Virus record (IMG/VR): IMGVR_UViG_3300042924_003604
Location: 1 to 30,663 of that record
Strand: one strand, 5' to 3'
DNA from: a virus
DNA: 30,663 nucleotides
This document shows, piece after piece, positions 28,048 through 30,663 of the stretch; within the stretch, counting starts at the first letter, position 1, and each line of letters begins with the position of its first letter. The notes beneath the pieces are model-generated. The model had not been told where the DNA came from. It worked only from the letters and a program-made list of their open reading frames with translations, and did no database searches. Both the position numbers and the translations under genes were made by a program.

Positions 28048-29931
28048 CTAACGGGTGAACTTCGACACGCCAGCAAACAGCCCGCCCCCGCTGGAGCTGG
28101 TGGAGGATGGGCCAGCGCTGGCATCCCTGGCGCCACCTTCCGCCAGCCGCTCCAGCTGGTCCCACATCGTCGCTCTGTTGTACTTCCGCTTCAGCAGCTC
28201 CAGCATGGCCAGGCAGTACACCTCAAGGTCGAGCGGTTCATTCCGCGCACCCGACGGGCAATGCCACTCCAGCACCTGGAAGCCCTTCACGTACCGCGGT
28301 TGCAGCCGCTCCGCCGTCAATCCCGCCAGATACTCCTCCGTCGTCTCATCATCAAAATGCACGTAGCCCGGGCCTGGCTCCGCAATCTTCAACCTGCTGT
28401 AGACCGTCCGCTTCAACCCATGGCCGCCCACCATGTACAGCGTCAGACCATTCGCGATCGTCCGGCCCCTGAAGGTCACATCGATCCTGTTGCCCTTGCT
28501 CAGTGCCGGCGCGTCCCGCTTGTTCGCTCCCTTGATCGCCACCACTCCCTCCCTCGTGTGCTCCCGGGCCCAGTTGTAAGCCTCCGGCGTGAAGTGCCCC
28601 GCCGTGTCCACCGCACAGAACCGCACCCGCATCGTGCCGCCACCCTCCCGCGGAAAATCGGTTCGCAGAATCGTCAGCACCTGATCCCACACATCATCTT
28701 GCGCCGGGTCGCCCTCGATCTTCTGGTGCCACACCCGCCAGCTCTCATCACCCCGGCCATACCCCTTCACCTTCACCTCCAACCAGGTGTCCTGCACGTC
28801 CACGCTCATCAGCAGCACCAGCACACCCGCCGGGCATGTCCCCGCCCGATACTCACCCGCTCGCACAATCAGCCCGTCAGCGCTCACCTTCGCCAGCGCT
28901 TCATCCTCCCACGCCTCCGCTGCCCGCTTGTTCACCCAGCCTTTGAGCAACAGCGGATCACCGTGGGCCCTCAGAAACTCATCCCTGATCTGCTCCCACG
29001 GTGTCCACCCCGCCGGCGCATACCACCCGGGCAGGTGGAAGCCTGCCGTCATCCCATCACCCGCCGCGCTCGGCTTCCATACCGCGCCCATCAACATCGC
29101 GGTCTTGTGTTCCTGTCCCACCCGTTCCCCGCAAGCCGGGCATCGCATCCACACATCCCCATCCGGTCGGTCCCATTGCGCATGTTCCCGCCACTTCAGC
29201 ACCTCATGGGCGCCGCAACATGGCATCAACGCCGCATAACCCCGCCGGTCGCTGCGCTTCTCATACTCCTCCGTGATCCTGCACGCTCCCCTTGTACCCG
29301 GCGTGCTCGTGATCAGCACCTTGCCCATCGGGAAAGTACTAGTCCTGGTCTCCGCATTCTCCAGCGGGTCGCCCTTATCATCCGCCTCCATCGGGTAGCT
29401 GCTCACCTCATCCGCCGCCAGGTACGCGGCCGGCATGCTCTGCAGCGCACTACCACTGTTCGCACCCGTCAGCACGAACAGTCCCCCTCTGAACTCCTTC
29501 AGAAACATCGTGTTCCCGCTGTCCCGTGATCGGGCCGGTGCGATCAGCTCCGTCAGTACCGGCGTTTCCTTCAGCAGCGGATCCAATCGCTGCCGGTTCA
29601 ACCGCTTCGCCATGTCCAACGTTGGCTGCACCAGCAGCGTCGGGCCCGGCCACAGATGGATGATCGCCCCCAGCCAATTCAGCACCACCTCCGTCTTCCC
29701 CATCTGGCTCCCGAACATCAGCACCACCCGCCGCCACGGGCTCGACGGGCTCAGGCAATCCATCGGCTCCCTCAGGTACGGCGTCCGATCCGTTCGCCAT
29801 TGCCCCTTCTCCGCTGACCCCTTCCCGCTCAGCCATCGATGCCGGTCCGCCCACTGGCTCACCGTCATCGGATCCGGTGCACGCAGCCCCGCCAGGAATG
29901 CCCGCTCATAAACCTGCCCGCCGTCAGCCAT
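28048..29931 (-). CDS. terminase large subunit (GpA family)
   Basis: 627 residues; ATPase and nuclease that pumps DNA into the prohead and cuts it. Walker A FGSQMGKT (residues 73-80), Walker B AAYLAADEVS with Asp174-Glu175, a Cys cluster (PCCGAHEVL; RCPACGERV) typical of GpA proteins, then a nuclease core with MSVDVQD and CAVDTAGH as acidic clusters. GPGPTLLVQPTLDMAKRL-type segments fit lambda gpA relatives, which cut at cos. It overlaps the small-subunit gene by 8 nt. Confidence 0.92.
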   Translation of the reverse strand: MADGGQVYERAFLAGLRAPDPMTVSQWADRHRWLSGKGSAEKGQWRTDRTPYLREPMDCLSPSSPWRRVVLMFGSQMGKTEVVLNWLGAIIHLWPGPTLLVQPTLDMAKRLNRQRLDPLLKETPVLTELIAPARSRDSGNTMFLKEFRGGLFVLTGANSGSALQSMPAAYLAADEVSSYPMEADDKGDPLENAETRTSTFPMGKVLITSTPGTRGACRITEEYEKRSDRRGYAALMPCCGAHEVLKWREHAQWDRPDGDVWMRCPACGERVGQEHKTAMLMGAVWKPSAAGDGMTAGFHLPGWYAPAGWTPWEQIRDEFLRAHGDPLLLKGWVNKRAAEAWEDEALAKVSADGLIVRAGEYRAGTCPAGVLVLLMSVDVQDTWLEVKVKGYGRGDESWRVWHQKIEGDPAQDDVWDQVLTILRTDFPREGGGTMRVRFCAVDTAGHFTPEAYNWAREHTREGVVAIKGANKRDAPALSKGNRIDVTFRGRTIANGLTLYMVGGHGLKRTVYSRLKIAEPGPGYVHFDDETTEEYLAGLTAERLQPRYVKGFQVLEWHCPSGARNEPLDLEVYCLAMLELLKRKYNRATMWDQLERLAEGGARDASAGPSSTSSSGGGLFAGVSKFTR

Positions 29932-30496
29932 CGGTCAGCGCCCTCAGTGCAATCAGGATTTCATCAGTCAACAGCTGGTGGCACTGGCGCGCGTCACCGC
30001 AAGCCGCCACCAGTCCCGACACCCGATCTGGAATCCCCATCATCTGATCGCGCACCGTTCGCCCCAGGTCGAAAGCCTTCCTGTCCACCTCTTCAGTTAC
30101 AACCAGCTCACCCCTGCCCTGCAGTGCCGCCAGTTTCGACACCTCGGCCTGGTAATGCTCCCGCCTTGCGCGGCTGTCGTTGAGATCCGGGATCTTATCC
30201 TCTGGCAGCGACTCGATGTAGGCCCGCAACTGCCGATCACTCACCGGCGCCGTGGCCACGCCCGCCGCGGCCGGCTTCGGCAGCACCGGTTGACGTGATA
30301 CCCCATCGGCTGGCGCTGCCTTCTGCAGCGTGTTCCTCGCCCACAGCTCCACAGCCTTTTCCTCGTCGAGGAGCTCGCGGCCGTCTGGCATCGTCACCAC
30401 CGCGTCAGCTATCCGCCCCTGACGGATCGCCTTCCCAACCGCAGATGGGCTCACCCCCAGCCGCCTGGCCAGCTCGCTCTTCGTGACTTCCGCCAT
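29924..30496 (-). CDS. terminase small subunit (Nu1-like)
   Basis: 190 residues from ATG 30496; the frame opens at 30538, but that part overlaps the repeat array, and 30496 gives the natural start MAEVTKSELARRLGVSPSAV. That segment is a winged helix-turn-helix of the Nu1 kind (R-L-G-V-S-P-x-A-V-x-K-A-I-R-x-G-R-I), recognising the packaging site. The middle is a Pro/Ala linker, then a helical oligomerisation domain (HYQAEVSKLAALQGRGELVV; GRTVRDQMMGIPDRVSGLVA). AGG in AGGTTCAAGCG precedes the ATG. Being next to the box array, this protein is a good candidate for binding it. Confidence 0.82.
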   Translation of the reverse strand: MAEVTKSELARRLGVSPSAVGKAIRQGRIADAVVTMPDGRELLDEEKAVELWARNTLQKAAPADGVSRQPVLPKPAAAGVATAPVSDRQLRAYIESLPEDKIPDLNDSRARREHYQAEVSKLAALQGRGELVVTEEVDRKAFDLGRTVRDQMMGIPDRVSGLVAACGDARQCHQLLTDEILIALRALTDG

Positions 30497-30516
30497 CGCT
30501 TGAACCTGGTCGGCCC

Positions 30517-30545
30517 ATGTTAGAACACTTTGAACCACGGTTCAA
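30517..30545 (-). promoter_or_regulatory. candidate late promoter for the terminase-led block
   Basis: On the - strand TTGAAC (30545-30540) and TAACAT (30522-30517) are separated by exactly 17 nt. Each matches four of six consensus bases. RNA would start near 30510, 14 nt before the ATG at 30496. The -35 and spacer coincide with the palindrome TTTGAACC-AC-GGTTCAAA, so a bound protein would block or recruit polymerase. Confidence 0.4.
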
Positions 30546-30569
30546 ACCTGGTTCAAAGTCGGTTCAAAG
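30529..30569. repeat. phased TTTGAACC / GGTTCAAA box array
   Basis: Four 8-bp boxes: TTTGAACC 30529-30536 and GGTTCAAA at 30539-30546, 30550-30557 and 30561-30568. The last three repeat every 11 bp, about one helical turn, so a protein could bind all on one face. The first two form a perfect palindrome with a 2-bp spacer. Degenerate copies TTGAACC lie at 30500-30506 and 30612-30618, and GGTTCGAAC near the right edge. Confidence 0.85.
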
Positions 30570-30593
30570 CCCCGCTTGGGGGAGGGGGTCACC

Positions 30594-30663
30594 ATGCCTT
30601 GGCCTGCCAGATTGAACCATCTTTCCCGCCTCCCGCTAGAGATTTCGCGGGGTTCGAACAATG
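30594..30663 (+). CDS. N-terminal start of a truncated divergent gene
   Basis: ATG 30594 has a strong ribosome site GGAGG at 30581-30585 (8-nt gap), and the frame stays open to the window edge, giving 23 residues starting MPWPARLNHLSRLPLE. It would be transcribed away from the terminase genes, with the box array between them. The identity cannot be judged from so few residues. Confidence 0.4.
   Translation, partial: MPWPARLNHLSRLPLEISRGSNN

Noticed and set aside
27799-29529. A 576-residue + strand open frame opposite the portal and terminase genes
   Set aside because: The product is His/Arg/Pro-rich with no motif, and the opposite strand encodes clear terminase and portal proteins; long antisense frames are expected in GC-rich DNA.
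1-30663. tRNA genes, CRISPR arrays, insertion sequences or attachment sites
   Set aside because: Reading through the window I saw no cloverleaf, regular spacer array, transposase or paired att-like repeat; a dedicated tRNA or repeat search was not possible.

Overview
The window reads as a long stretch of a GC-rich, lambda-like tailed phage (siphovirus-type) genome or prophage. Two blocks converge near position 7871/7872. From position 2 to 7871 every recognisable gene is on the + strand: small, tightly overlapped accessory or early genes (ATGA stop/start overlaps almost throughout). From 7872 to 30496 every gene is on the - strand and forms one continuous late block, read right to left.

Host: no gene fixes it. 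I infer a cyanobacterial host of the Synechococcus/Cyanobium kind, from high GC, a vanadium-dependent haloperoxidase (a family known from some marine Synechococcus) and several small proteins that resemble what I remember from picocyanobacterial phages and prophages. No integrase, CI-like repressor, DNA polymerase, helicase or primase is visible. The window is therefore probably only part of the element, and its lifestyle cannot be decided from it.

Left block (2-7871): the tail of a cut membrane protein; a membrane protein with a SAP/Rho-N-like C-terminus; two tiny proteins; a dCTP deaminase; a 36-residue membrane peptide; a DNA-binding protein with a HTH and a NUMOD1-like tail; a helical protein; a zinc-ribbon cassette bounded by 16-bp direct repeats; a sulfotransferase-like P-loop protein; several small unknowns, including a DUF551-like protein; an ASCH-like phage protein; a DUF6378-like protein; and a vanadium haloperoxidase with its metal-binding residues intact.

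Right block, in transcription order from 30496: small and large terminase (GpA type), a DUF6148-like protein at the gpW position, portal, S49 prohead protease, decoration protein, major capsid protein, a 58-residue small protein, head-tail joining protein, then a host-recognition cassette (fibre, glycine-rich adhesin, fibre-assembly-like protein, small membrane protein), tail-end protein, tail tube, tail-assembly chaperones joined by an apparent -1 frameshift on A AAA AAC, tape measure, a minor tail protein, tail hub, distal tail proteins including a beta-propeller-like adhesin, and a lysis group (two small membrane proteins, a C39-like cysteine peptidase, one more membrane/coiled-coil protein).

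Upstream of the terminase genes lies an array of TTTGAACC/GGTTCAAA boxes at about 11-bp spacing. It overlaps a plausible late promoter and sits between the terminase and a divergent, truncated + strand gene. The most interesting points are the phage-linked haloperoxidase, this phased box array, the frameshift signal, and the position of the host-recognition cassette inside the head-tail connector region.
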